This document shows positions 24,840 to 34,106 of a stretch of 64,000 nt of DNA, one piece after another. The stretch's first letter is position 1. Each line of letters opens with the position of its first letter. The notes beneath the pieces were generated by a model. It worked only from the letters and a program-made list of their open reading frames with translations, was not told the DNA's origin and searched no databases. The DNA comes from Herbaspirillum frisingense GSF30 (GTDB taxonomy: Bacteria; Pseudomonadota; Gammaproteobacteria; Burkholderiales; Burkholderiaceae_D). Location: assembly GCF_000300975.2 (NCBI RefSeq), contig NZ_AEEC02000007.1, positions 1-64,000 of the forward strand, read 5' to 3'. A program made the position numbers and the translations under genes.

Positions 24840-24865
24840 CGGGGCCGCATGGGGATGCGGCCCCG
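24840..24865 (+). repeat. GC-rich hairpin between map and glnD
   Basis: An 11-bp perfect stem CGGGGCCGCAT with a 4-G loop, but no T run after it. It may slow or end map transcription weakly or be an mRNA-stability element. Confidence 0.5.
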
Positions 24866-24916
24866 TCCGTTGTTGGCGCTACCCCGGCGCCCTGCCTCCT
24901 TTGATCGAATCCACCG

Positions 24917-27469
24917 ATGCCCACTCTCGCCATCACGCTCAAGAAACAGCTCAAGGCCGCGCGCCAGCAAGCCATCGATGTGTTCCAGTCCAATCACAAG
25001 ACCGAGCAACTGCTGGCGCAATTGCGCCGCAATGTCGATGAAGCGCTGACCCAGGCCTGGGAAGAACTGGGCATGTCCGGCAATGCCGCGCTGGTGGCCG
25101 TGGGTGGCTATGGCCGTGGCGAACTGTTCCCGCATTCGGACGTGGATGTACTGATCCTGCTGGACCAGGCACCGGACGCCGCCAAGAAGGAAAAGCTGGA
25201 ATCGCTGGTGCAACTGTTCTGGGACATCGGCCTGGAAATCGGCCACAGCATCCGCACCATCGACGAATGCCTGGACGAATCGGCGGCCGACATCACGGTC
25301 CAGACCAGCCTGCTGGAAGCGCGCCTGGTCACCGGCAACCGGGCCCTCTTCAAGCGCCTGCAGGAGCGCTACCACGCCGCGCTCGACCCGCTGGCCTTCT
25401 TCCAGGCCAAGACCCTGGAAATGCGCCAGCGCCACGTGAAATATGAAGATACCCCCTACAGCCTGGAACCCAACTGCAAGGAAAGCCCCGGCGGGCTGCG
25501 CGACCTGCAGGTGATCCTGTGGGTGGCCAAGGCGGCCGGTCTGGGCAATTCCTGGGGCGAACTGGCCGAGCACGGCATGCTGACCTCTACCGAGGCACGA
25601 CAATTGCGCCAGAAGGAACGCGCCTTCAAGGATATCCGCATCCGTCTGCACATCCTCACCGACCGCCGCGAAGACCGGCTGGTGTTCGACATCCAGACCC
25701 AACTGGCCGAAACCTTCGGCTTCAAGACCACCGATACCCGCCGCGCCAGCGAATACCTGATGCAGCGCTACTACTGGGCCGCCAAGGCGGTGACCCAGTT
25801 GAATACCATCCTGCTGCAGAACATCGAGGCCCACCTGTTCCCGCAGCAGGCGGTGCCACGCCAGATCAACGAGCGTTTCAACGAGGTCAACGGCTTCCTC
25901 GACATCGCCCACGACAAGGTCTTCGAAGACACCCCCTCGGCCATGCTGGAGGTGTTCCTGGTGCTCTCCGAGCATCCCGAGCTCAAGGACATGTCGGCCC
26001 GCACCATGCGCGCGCTGTGGCATGCGCGCTTCAAGATCGACAATGCCTTCCGCAACGATCCGCAAAATCATCGTCTGTTCATGCAGATCATCCAGAGCAA
26101 GCGCGGCATCACCCATGCCCTGCGCGGAATGAACGCCACCAGCGTGCTGGGTCGCTACCTGCCGAATTTCCGCCAGATCGTCGGACAGATGCAGCATGAC
26201 CTGTTCCACGTCTACACGGTGGATCAGCACATCCTGATGGTAGTGCGCAACGTACGCCGCTTCACCATGAGCGAGCATGCCCACGAATACCCCTTCTGCA
26301 GCCAGCTGATGGCCAACTTCGGCCAGCCCTGGGTGCTGTACGTCGCCGCGCTGTTCCACGACATCGCCAAGGGGCGCGGCGGTGATCACTCCAAGCTGGG
26401 CATGGCCGATGCGCGGGCCTTCTGCCTGCAGCATGGCATCTCCGAAGAGAATACCGAGCTCATCGTGTTCCTGGTCGAACAGCATCTGGCCATGTCGCAT
26501 GTGGCGCAGAAGCAGGACATGTCCGACCCCGACGTCATCACCGCCTTCGCCCAGCTGGTCAAGGACGAACGTCACCTGACCGCTCTCTACCTGCTGACCG
26601 TGGCCGACATCCGCGGCACCAGCCCGAAGGTATGGAACGCCTGGAAGGGCAAGCTGCTGGAAGACCTCTACCGCATGACCCTGCGCGTGCTGGGCGGCGA
26701 AGCGCCCTCGGCCGACCGTGAGCTCAAGAACACCCAGCAGGAAGCCATCAAGACGCTGCGCCTTTACGGTCTGCCGGCCGACGCCCACGAACAGCTCTGG
26801 AAGCAACTGGATGTGGCCTACTTCCTGCGCCACGACGCCTCCGACATCGCCTGGCAGACGCGCTGTTTCTACGACAAGGTAGATACCGGGGTGCCGCTGG
26901 TGCGCTGCCGCCTGGCGCCCATCGGCGAAGGCGTGCAGGTAGCGGTCTACACGCCCGACCGCCCCGACCTGTTCGCGCGCATCTGCAGCTACTTCGATGA
27001 AAAAAGCTTCAGCATCTTCGACGCCAAGATCCACACCACCCGCAACAACTACGCACTGGATGCCTTCCTGATCAATGCCCCGGTGTTCGCCAAGAACTAC
27101 CGCGACATCATCAACCTGATCGAACACGAACTGGGCGCCCTGCTGCAGTCGGAGCAGCCGCTGCCGCCGCCATCCAAGGCCCGCCTGTCGCGGCTGTCGC
27201 GCACCTTCCCGGTCAATCCCTCGGTGGACCTGCGCCCGGACGAACGCGGCCAGTACTACCTGCTGTCGGTCTCCGCCAATGACCGCGCCGGTCTGCTGTA
27301 TTCGATCTCCAACGTCCTGGCCAAGTACCGGATCAACCTGCACACCGCCAAGGTGATGACCCTGGGCGAGCGGGTGGAAGACGTGTTCCTGATCGACGGC
27401 CCCGGGCTGTCCCAGCCGCGCAACCAGATCCTGCTGGAAACCGAACTGCTGCAGACCCTGCGCATCTGA
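24917..27469 (+). CDS. glnD: PII uridylyltransferase / uridylyl-removing enzyme
   Basis: An 850-residue bifunctional sensor of glutamine that adds or removes UMP on PII proteins and so controls NtrB/C and glutamine synthetase. Order of domains: nucleotidyltransferase with [19 protein letters not shown] from about residue 63, helical middle, HD hydrolase domain with [17 protein letters not shown] near residue 480, and two C-terminal ACT domains (about 670-760 and 775-850) that bind glutamine. All catalytic motifs are intact. It follows map by 154 bases. Confidence 0.97.
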   Translation: MPTLAITLKKQLKAARQQAIDVFQSNHKTEQLLAQLRRNVDEALTQAWEELGMSGNAALVAVGGYGRGELFPHSDVDVLILLDQAPDAAKKEKLESLVQLFWDIGLEIGHSIRTIDECLDESAADITVQTSLLEARLVTGNRALFKRLQERYHAALDPLAFFQAKTLEMRQRHVKYEDTPYSLEPNCKESPGGLRDLQVILWVAKAAGLGNSWGELAEHGMLTSTEARQLRQKERAFKDIRIRLHILTDRREDRLVFDIQTQLAETFGFKTTDTRRASEYLMQRYYWAAKAVTQLNTILLQNIEAHLFPQQAVPRQINERFNEVNGFLDIAHDKVFEDTPSAMLEVFLVLSEHPELKDMSARTMRALWHARFKIDNAFRNDPQNHRLFMQIIQSKRGITHALRGMNATSVLGRYLPNFRQIVGQMQHDLFHVYTVDQHILMVVRNVRRFTMSEHAHEYPFCSQLMANFGQPWVLYVAALFHDIAKGRGGDHSKLGMADARAFCLQHGISEENTELIVFLVEQHLAMSHVAQKQDMSDPDVITAFAQLVKDERHLTALYLLTVADIRGTSPKVWNAWKGKLLEDLYRMTLRVLGGEAPSADRELKNTQQEAIKTLRLYGLPADAHEQLWKQLDVAYFLRHDASDIAWQTRCFYDKVDTGVPLVRCRLAPIGEGVQVAVYTPDRPDLFARICSYFDEKSFSIFDAKIHTTRNNYALDAFLINAPVFAKNYRDIINLIEHELGALLQSEQPLPPPSKARLSRLSRTFPVNPSVDLRPDERGQYYLLSVSANDRAGLLYSISNVLAKYRINLHTAKVMTLGERVEDVFLIDGPGLSQPRNQILLETELLQTLRI

Positions 27470-27480
27470 CCTCGCCGGTA

Positions 27481-27521
27481 CCGGCAGGGCCGCCGCCAGT
27501 CTGGCGCGCCGGCCCTGCCGG
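27481..27521 (+). repeat. Long GC-rich inverted repeat after glnD
   Basis: CCGGCAGGGCCG and CGGCCCTGCCGG pair perfectly across 17 bases just behind the glnD stop. No T run follows, so it may be a Rho-type or mRNA-stabilising structure rather than an intrinsic terminator. Confidence 0.55.
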
Positions 27522-27578
27522 CCTTACAATCTCACCCTCGCCGCTGGCCGGCTCCCCGTTTTTCGCAAGGCAATTCCC

Positions 27579-28325
27579 ATGACTGAACCCGTACGACTTT
27601 CCAAACGCATGTCCGAACTCGGCCTGTGCTCGCGCCGCGAGGCCGACGAATGGATAGAAAAGGGCTGGGTGCGGGTCGATGGCGTGGTGGTATCGGTACT
27701 GGGCAGCAAGGTGTTGCCGCACCAGAAGGTGACCGTGGAACGCCAGGCCAGCGCCGAACAGGCGCAGCGCGTGACCATCCTGCTCAACAAGCCCATGGGC
27801 TATGTCAGCGGCCAGGCCGAGGACGGCTACAAGCCCGCCGTGGTGCTGGTCAACGAGCAATCCCGCTGGGTCGAAGACCAGACCGACATGCGCTACCATC
27901 CGCGCCAGCTGAAGAGCCTGGTACCGGCCGGGCGACTGGACATCGACTCCGTCGGTCTGTTGGTGCTGACCCAGGACGGCCGCATCGCCAAGCAACTGAT
28001 CGGCGAAGATTCGGCGGTCGACAAGGAATATCTGGTGCGGGTGCAATACACCCGCCCCGGCAAGCTGCCCGAATCCGATCTCAAGCGCCTGAACCACGGC
28101 CTGATCATGGACGGCAAGCCGCTGCGTCCGGCCAAGGTGGCCTGGCAGAACGAAGACCAGTTGCGCTTCACCCTGCGCGAAGGCAAGAAGCGCCAGATCC
28201 GCCGCATGTGCGACATGGTGGGACTGAAGGTGATCGGCCTGAAACGCGTGCGCATCGGCGGCGTCAAACTGGGCGACCTGCCGGTGGGACAATGGCGCTA
28301 CCTGCGGCCTGACGAAAAGTTCTAG
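27579..28325 (+). CDS. rRNA pseudouridine synthase, RluF/RluB type
   Basis: A 248-residue enzyme isomerising uridine in 23S rRNA. An N-terminal S4 RNA-binding domain (RLSKRMSELGLCSRREADEW) is followed by the RsuA-family catalytic domain with PAGRLDIDSVGLLVLTQDG, in which the Asp after Arg-Leu is the catalytic nucleophile. The later segment EGKKRQIRRMCDMVGLKV is closest to RluF as I recall it, so the target may be the region of U2604, but RluB cannot be excluded by eye. A strong terminator follows 28 bases on. Confidence 0.9.
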   Translation: MTEPVRLSKRMSELGLCSRREADEWIEKGWVRVDGVVVSVLGSKVLPHQKVTVERQASAEQAQRVTILLNKPMGYVSGQAEDGYKPAVVLVNEQSRWVEDQTDMRYHPRQLKSLVPAGRLDIDSVGLLVLTQDGRIAKQLIGEDSAVDKEYLVRVQYTRPGKLPESDLKRLNHGLIMDGKPLRPAKVAWQNEDQLRFTLREGKKRQIRRMCDMVGLKVIGLKRVRIGGVKLGDLPVGQWRYLRPDEKF

Positions 28326-28352
28326 AAGTTCAGATCACTACCCGCAAACGAG

Positions 28353-28387
28353 AACGGCCCTGACTCAACATCAGGGCCGTTGCTTTT
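28353..28387 (+). terminator. Terminator behind the pseudouridine synthase gene
   Basis: Perfect 11-bp stem AACGGCCCTGA with a 7-base loop, followed by GCTTTTT. It separates the gene from the convergent DUF1854 gene. Confidence 0.88.
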
Positions 28388-28410
28388 TCCAGCAAAACAG
28401 GGAAAAAGGA

Positions 28411-28896
28411 TCAGAGGAAACGATCCAGGATCTTGCGACTATGCTTGTCCAGCGCCTTCTGGTCACGGATCAGGAACTGGATGCCATGGCTGTCGGCAAT
28501 CAACAGCGCCGGTGCCGCCAGGCGACGGATATCCTCCTCCCCCTTGAGGGTGAAGGTCGTGGTGCCACGGGTGGTCTGTACGGTCCAGTCGCTGGGCGTG
28601 GCGAAGGTCGAGACACTGACGATACGCTCGATCTCGGGCATGAATTCGCGGCTGGCCAGTTCTTCCTCGATCAGCTTGCGCGCGTTTCCGGCGAGCTCAT
28701 CCAGCGTATCGATCCAGGCCAGTTCATGGCCATCGCTGCTGACCAGCGACAGGCCGTGATCCGGCGCGGAGACGGGAAAGGCACGCACCGGGATCACGTT
28801 CTCATGGGCCACACCATCGACATCGGTGAGCACCAGGCGGCCGAAGCTGTTGCGTTGCAGTTGCCAGGACGGCTGGGCAATAGTGGTGGTCGTCAT
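28411..28896 (-). CDS. DUF1854 protein, cyanophycin-locus associated
   Basis: A 161-residue soluble protein without signal peptide. The sequence fits the DUF1854 family: an early FGRLVLTDVDG, then VIPVRAFPVSAPDHGLSLV, a middle stretch HELAWIDTLDEL, and a C-terminal HSRKILDRFL. Biochemical function is not established. It starts 4 bases after the ABC exporter gene, so the two are surely cotranscribed, and both lie divergent from the cyanophycin synthetases. A role as accessory or cytoplasmic partner of the exporter is inference from that context. Confidence 0.8.
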   Translation of the reverse strand: MTTTTIAQPSWQLQRNSFGRLVLTDVDGVAHENVIPVRAFPVSAPDHGLSLVSSDGHELAWIDTLDELAGNARKLIEEELASREFMPEIERIVSVSTFATPSDWTVQTTRGTTTFTLKGEEDIRRLAAPALLIADSHGIQFLIRDQKALDKHSRKILDRFL

Positions 28897-28900
28897 GGCT

Positions 28901-31177
28901 TCAATCGCCCTTCTCTTCGTCGCTCACCGACACCTCGGCATCCCCGTCCGGGTTGCGCGCCTGCGCCTGGTAGAGCCTGTAGTAATGCCCTTCGCGGGCC
29001 ATCAGTTCTTCATGGTTGCCGACCTCGACCACCTGGCCGCGATCCAGCACCACCAGACGGTCGGCCTTGCGCAGCGTGGACAGGCGGTGGGCAATGGCGA
29101 TCGTGGTCCGGCCCTGCACCAGGTTGTCCAGGGCTTTCTGGATTTCCTTTTCGGTGGTGGTATCGACCGAGGAAGTGGCCTCGTCCAGGATCAGGATGCG
29201 CGGATCGATCAGCAGCGCCCGCGCAATCGAGATGCGCTGGCGCTCGCCGCCCGACAGCGCCTGCCCGCGTTCGCCGACCAGCGAGTCGTAACCCTGCGGC
29301 AGGCGCAGGATGAATTCGTGGGCGTGGGCGGCACGGGCGGCAGCGATGATTTCCTCGCGGGTGGCCTCGGGCTTGCCGTAGGCAATGTTCTCGGCAATCG
29401 TGCCGAAGAACAGGAAAGGCTCCTGCAACACCAACCCGATGTTGCGACGGTATTCGGAAATCGGCAGCGAACGGATATCCACGCCATCGATGCGGATCGC
29501 CCCTTCGGAGACATCGTAGAAGCGGCAGATCAGGTTCACCATGGTCGACTTGCCCGAACCGCTGTGTCCGACCAGGCCGATCATCTCGCCCGGAGCAATC
29601 GACAGGCTCATATTGCGGATCACGGCGCGGTTGCCGTAGCGGAAGCCGATATTGCGTACTTCGATGGCACCCTGCACCTTCTCCAGGTGCACCGGGTTGG
29701 CCGGTTCCGGCACGCTGGAGACGTGATCCAGGATGTCGAAGATGCGCTTGGCGCCGGCGGCCGCCTTCTGGGTCACCGACACGATGCGGCTCATCGAATC
29801 CAGGCGCGTGTAGAAGCGGCTGATGTAGGCCAGGAAGGCCGTCAGCACACCCACCGTGATCTGGTTGCTGGAGACCTGCCAGATACCGAACACCCACACC
29901 ACCAGCAGACCCACTTCGGTCAGGAAGGTGACGGTCGGCGTAAACAGCGACCAGATCTTGTTGACCCGGTCATTGACCATCAGGTTGTGGCGGTTGGCCT
30001 CGCGAAAACGGGCCACTTCGCGCTTTTCCTGGGCGAAGGCCTTGACCACGCGGATGCCGGGGATGGTATCGGCCAGCACGTTGGTCACCTCAGACCAGAT
30101 GCGGTCGATCTTCTCGAATCCGTGGCGCAGGCGGTCGCGCACCACATGGATCATCCACGCGATGAAAGGCAGCGGCAACAAAGTCACCAGCGCCAGCCAG
30201 GGATTGATGGAGATCAGGATGGCCGCCGTCATGATGATCATCAGCACATCGATGGCGAAGTCCAGCAGGTGCAGCGAAAGGAAGACGCAGATGCGGTCGG
30301 TCTCGGAGCCGATGCGGGCCATCAGGTCACCGGTCCGCTTGCCGCCGAAATATTCCTGCGACAGCCGCAGCAGGTGCGCATAGGTGGTGGTGCGCAGGTC
30401 GGCCCCGATGCGCTCGGACACCAGCGCCAGGATATAGGTCCGTGCCCAGCCCAGGCCCCAGGCCAGCAGCGCCGCGCCCAGCAGGCCCGACAGATAGAGC
30501 GTGGCCAGATGGGTATCGATGGGCGTGCCGTTCTGGAACGGGATCAGCACATTGTCCATCAGCGGCATGGTCATGTAGGGCGGCACCAGCGTGGCGGCCG
30601 TCGAAGCCAGCGTCAGCAGGAAGCCCAGCAGCAGCGACCCCTTGTAGGGCTTGGCAAAGCGCGACAGGCGGAACAGCGCCCAGGTGGACGGCGGCGCCTC
30701 CTTGGTCTCGGGGCAGATGGCACAGGTTTCCTGGCCTTCCGGCAGGACCGCCTTGCAGGTCGGGCAGACGTCGCCCTCTTCCTCGACCTGCACGCCCGAG
30801 GCCAGCAGGTCGCGTTGCTGCTCGAACAACTTGATCAGGCGCAGCGCCTGCGGGTTCTGCGCCAGCGTGTAGCGCCAGGCCGCCAGGCGGCCGGCGCCAT
30901 CGCACAGTTCCAGCGTGCCCACGCCGGCGTGGTCGTGGTGCTTCAATTGCAGATCGGCCCCGTAGGTCCATTCCTGCCAGACGCGACCGTCGGCAGAGCT
31001 GGAGAGCAGGCGGCGTTCGGTCGCCAGCACCAAAGAGCGGGAGAATTGCAGCTGGGCGTCCAGGTCCAGCTCCAGCCAGGCCAGCACGGCTTCGCCGGGC
31101 GCCAGGCGGGCAGCAGTTTCCGTTTGCCAGCGCTCGGGCAGGCTGGCGGTCGCGGAAGGATGTGAGTCAGTAGTCAT
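28901..31177 (-). CDS. ABC exporter with N-terminal extension and zinc-ribbon-like motif
   Basis: A 758-residue half-transporter fused as TMD-NBD. Residues 1-130 form a soluble domain of unknown role; next comes a four-cysteine motif CPTC (138-141) and CAIC (152-155) that looks like a zinc ribbon; then six membrane helices (about 175-480) and an ATPase with Walker A GLVGHSGSGKST (about 531-542), signature LSGGERQR near 640 and DEATSSVD. The membrane part resembles MsbA/lipid-type exporters. Such transporters recur beside cyanophycin synthetase genes, but the substrate is unknown. It is divergent from cphA' and cotranscribed with the DUF1854 gene. Confidence 0.85.
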   Translation of the reverse strand: MTTDSHPSATASLPERWQTETAARLAPGEAVLAWLELDLDAQLQFSRSLVLATERRLLSSSADGRVWQEWTYGADLQLKHHDHAGVGTLELCDGAGRLAAWRYTLAQNPQALRLIKLFEQQRDLLASGVQVEEEGDVCPTCKAVLPEGQETCAICPETKEAPPSTWALFRLSRFAKPYKGSLLLGFLLTLASTAATLVPPYMTMPLMDNVLIPFQNGTPIDTHLATLYLSGLLGAALLAWGLGWARTYILALVSERIGADLRTTTYAHLLRLSQEYFGGKRTGDLMARIGSETDRICVFLSLHLLDFAIDVLMIIMTAAILISINPWLALVTLLPLPFIAWMIHVVRDRLRHGFEKIDRIWSEVTNVLADTIPGIRVVKAFAQEKREVARFREANRHNLMVNDRVNKIWSLFTPTVTFLTEVGLLVVWVFGIWQVSSNQITVGVLTAFLAYISRFYTRLDSMSRIVSVTQKAAAGAKRIFDILDHVSSVPEPANPVHLEKVQGAIEVRNIGFRYGNRAVIRNMSLSIAPGEMIGLVGHSGSGKSTMVNLICRFYDVSEGAIRIDGVDIRSLPISEYRRNIGLVLQEPFLFFGTIAENIAYGKPEATREEIIAAARAAHAHEFILRLPQGYDSLVGERGQALSGGERQRISIARALLIDPRILILDEATSSVDTTTEKEIQKALDNLVQGRTTIAIAHRLSTLRKADRLVVLDRGQVVEVGNHEELMAREGHYYRLYQAQARNPDGDAEVSVSDEEKGD

Positions 31178-31838
31178 GTAACGGCAACGTTGAGGCCCGA
31201 AGTGAGCTGTTTGGCTATTGTTTTATGGATGAGCAGGTCTCGCCGGACCGCTTGCAACGCCTCAGCGGCGAGCAGCGCGCGATTATAGCGCAGCGCCCCG
31301 CAGCCCCTGCCTGCGTCGCGCACCCCGGATAGGCGACAAGCTTCACCCGATAACGCGAGAACCGGCAAAACGGTGCACCAGAGCAGAGATTCAGCACAAT
31401 TTTCCCGCCAAATGCGAATGCCGGAAGCACCTGAGCGCCGCGTTTTTTGCGCCAGGCGTGCCACGGGGAGAAACAGTCTGCGACAATATCGTTCACTTCC
31501 CATCCCCCAGCATCAGCATACAGATGACTTTTATGCCCTTTCTGCGCCCATTTGAGCGGTCTCCCGGATCGGGGCCAGGCCGCCAGCGTTCTTCCCGACA
31601 AGAAAATCCAGGGTCGTTCTGTCGTATCCAGTAAACCAAACGCCGCCCTGCGCGTTAGTGAACCATGCGTTATTCTGACAGAGTGCTGACCGGTCTGCGC
31701 CGGGCTTCACCTGAGGGCGACGACAAATGCATCTGCAGTACAGGCAGCATGGGCAAAACGGACAAGCTCCAGCATTTCAGAATTTCAGCAGCTTCGGCAA
31801 TCCAGGCTTAGGCCAACACAGCGGCACACCAACCACAC
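31178..31838. other. Long divergent region upstream of cphA'
   Basis: 661 bases between the exporter and cphA'. Short open frames exist, but none has a convincing ribosome site, composition or recognisable product. The region is more AT-rich than the genes. It must hold promoters for both transcripts; no confident promoter, operator or riboswitch was recognised by eye. Confidence 0.5.
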
Positions 31839-34037
31839 ATGAAAAATATCGAATTCCTCCGTTTCCTGAACCTCAAGGGTCCGAACATCTGGACTTACCG
31901 TTCCGCTCTCGAAGTGTGGATCGATATCGGCGAACTGGAAGACTGCCCCTCCAACACCATTCCCGGCTTCCCGGACCGCCTGACCACCTGGCTGCCGACC
32001 CTGATCGAACACCGCTGCAGCTATGAAGAGCGCGGCGGCTTCGTGCGTCGCCTGCACGAGGGCACCTGGCCCGGTCACATCCTGGAACACGTCACCCTGG
32101 AACTGCAGAACCTGGCCGGCCTGCCCGGCGGCTTCGGCAAGGCCCGCGAAACCAATGTGCGCGGCGTCTACAAGGTAGTGGTGCGCGCCCGCCATGAAAC
32201 TGTCACTCGCGCCGCCCTCTTCGCCGCCCGCGATCTGGTGATGGCCGCCATCGAAGACCGTCCTTACGACCTCGACGGCACCCTCTCCAAGCTGCGCCGC
32301 ATGGTCGACCGCCTGTGCCTGGGCCCCAGCACGGCCTGCATCGTGGACGCCGCCGACGAGCGCCGCATCCCCACCATCCGCCTGTCCGAAGGCAACCTGG
32401 TGCAACTGGGCCACGGCTGCAAGTCGCGTCGCATCTGGACCGCCGAATCCGACCAGACCAGCGCCATTGCCGAAGGCATTTCGCGCGACAAGGACCTGAC
32501 CAAGTCGCTGCTGGAAACCTGCGGCGTGCCGGTCCCTGAAGGTCGGCTGGTGGAGAGCCCGGAAGATGCCTGGGAGGCCGCCCAGGACATCGGTCTGCCG
32601 GTGGTGGTCAAGCCCTGCGACGCCAACCATGGCCGCGGCGTCTTCATCGACCTGAACACCCGGGAGGAAATCGAGACCGCCTACAAGGTCGCGCTGGAAG
32701 AAGGCAGCGGCGTGCTGGTCGAACGCTTCGTGCCGGGCCTGGAACACCGCCTGCTGATCGTTGGCGGCAAGCTGGCCGCCGCCGCCCGTGGCGAACCCAT
32801 CTTCATCGTCGGCGATGGCAAGTCCACCGTCCAGGACCTGCTGGACGAGCTGAACCGCGACCCGCGTCGTGGCCTGCTGGAAGAACACCTGCTGGACCCG
32901 GTGCTGCTGGAACGCGAACCGGCCGCCGCGCTGGAACTGCAACGCCAGGGCCTGACCACCGAGTCGATCCCCGCCGCCGGCCGCCGCATCCTGCTGCTGC
33001 GCAACGGCAACGTCTCTTCCGACATCACCGATCTGGTCCACCCCAGCGTGGCCGCCGCCGCCTCGCTGGCCGCACGCATCGTCGGCCTGGACATCGCCGG
33101 CGTGGACATCGTGGCCGAAGACATCTCGCGCCCGCTGGCCGATCAGGGCGGTGCCATCGTCGAGGTCAATGCCGGCCCCGGCCTGCTGATGCATCTCAAG
33201 CCCTCCGACGGCAAGCCGCGTCCGGTCGGCGAAGCCATCATCGACAACCTGTTCGGCCCGGAAGAAAACGGTCGCATCCCCATCGTCGGCGTCACCGGCA
33301 CCCACGGCAAGACCACCATCTCGCGCCTGATCGCGCGCATCGTGCACCTCTCGGGCAAGCATGTGGGCCTGGCCTGCGGCGATGGCCTGTACTTCGGTGA
33401 ACGCCAGATCGAGCGTGGCAACCGCGCCAACTGGGATGCCGCGCACCGCGTGCTGTTGAACCGTGCGGTGGAAGCCGCCGTGTTCGAGAACGGCAGCGCC
33501 TCCATCCTGGCCGAAGGCCTGGCCTATGACCGCTGCCTGGTGGGCGTGGTCGCCAACATCGACCCCGACGACAGCCTGCCCGAGTTCTACATCGAGAACG
33601 CCGAACAGATCGCCACCAAGGTCAAGCGCACCCAGGTGGACCTGGTGTTGCCCGATGGCGCGGCCGTGCTCAATGCCGACGACCCGCTGGTGGCGGACAT
33701 GGCCCAGCTGTGCGATGGCGAAGTGATCTTCTTCGGCACCGACCCGGCCTCCGAACTGCTGGTCGGCCATCTGAAGGAAGGTGGCCGCGCCGTGTTCCTG
33801 CGCGATGGCGACCTGATCCAGGCCGACGGTGAACGCGAATGCAAGGTCAGCTCGGTGGATGCCATTCCGCTGACCGAAAACGGCGCCGTCGCCTACCAGG
33901 TCGAGAACGTGCTGGCCGCCGTGGGCGCAGCCTGGGCGCTGGGTATCAGCCCCGAGGTCATCCGCGCCGGCATCGAGCTCTTCGGTACCGAACGGGCCGA
34001 AGAGCAAGGCCTGAAGTTCAAGAGCCAGGTGGCCTGA
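31839..34037 (+). CDS. cphA': Cyanophycin synthetase-like protein CphA' (no C-terminal Mur domain)
   Basis: A 732-residue paralogue of CphA. Residues 1-160 match the N-terminal domain (FLRFLNLKGPNIWTYRSALE), followed by an ATP-grasp domain (about 215-470, with VVVKPCDANHGRGVF and VEVNAGPGLLMH) and the Mur-ligase central domain with P-loop GVTGTHGKTT at about 484-493. The protein ends at the junction where the neighbour begins its Mur C-terminal domain, so about 125 residues are absent. The stop codon is clean and the frame undisturbed, so this looks like a natural form rather than decay. Its ribosome site is weak. It may help or modulate CphA, or act on dipeptide like cyanobacterial CphA2. 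Confidence 0.88.
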   Translation: MKNIEFLRFLNLKGPNIWTYRSALEVWIDIGELEDCPSNTIPGFPDRLTTWLPTLIEHRCSYEERGGFVRRLHEGTWPGHILEHVTLELQNLAGLPGGFGKARETNVRGVYKVVVRARHETVTRAALFAARDLVMAAIEDRPYDLDGTLSKLRRMVDRLCLGPSTACIVDAADERRIPTIRLSEGNLVQLGHGCKSRRIWTAESDQTSAIAEGISRDKDLTKSLLETCGVPVPEGRLVESPEDAWEAAQDIGLPVVVKPCDANHGRGVFIDLNTREEIETAYKVALEEGSGVLVERFVPGLEHRLLIVGGKLAAAARGEPIFIVGDGKSTVQDLLDELNRDPRRGLLEEHLLDPVLLEREPAAALELQRQGLTTESIPAAGRRILLLRNGNVSSDITDLVHPSVAAAASLAARIVGLDIAGVDIVAEDISRPLADQGGAIVEVNAGPGLLMHLKPSDGKPRPVGEAIIDNLFGPEENGRIPIVGVTGTHGKTTISRLIARIVHLSGKHVGLACGDGLYFGERQIERGNRANWDAAHRVLLNRAVEAAVFENGSASILAEGLAYDRCLVGVVANIDPDDSLPEFYIENAEQIATKVKRTQVDLVLPDGAAVLNADDPLVADMAQLCDGEVIFFGTDPASELLVGHLKEGGRAVFLRDGDLIQADGERECKVSSVDAIPLTENGAVAYQVENVLAAVGAAWALGISPEVIRAGIELFGTERAEEQGLKFKSQVA

Positions 34038-34106
34038 GCCATCGGCTTGGACTGCATCCGCACTGCAAGACAGACAGATTCAAGATCAAGAGACACCTAG
34101 GAAAAC

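Noticed and set aside
24731..27343. An 870-codon open frame on the minus strand opposite glnD
   Set aside because: High-GC third-position bias of glnD opens the antisense frame; the translated sequence is low-complexity and lacks any known domain, while glnD has every expected motif.
31178..31838. Small protein genes in the cphA' upstream region
   Set aside because: Short frames on both strands overlap one another and have no ribosome sites or recognisable sequence.
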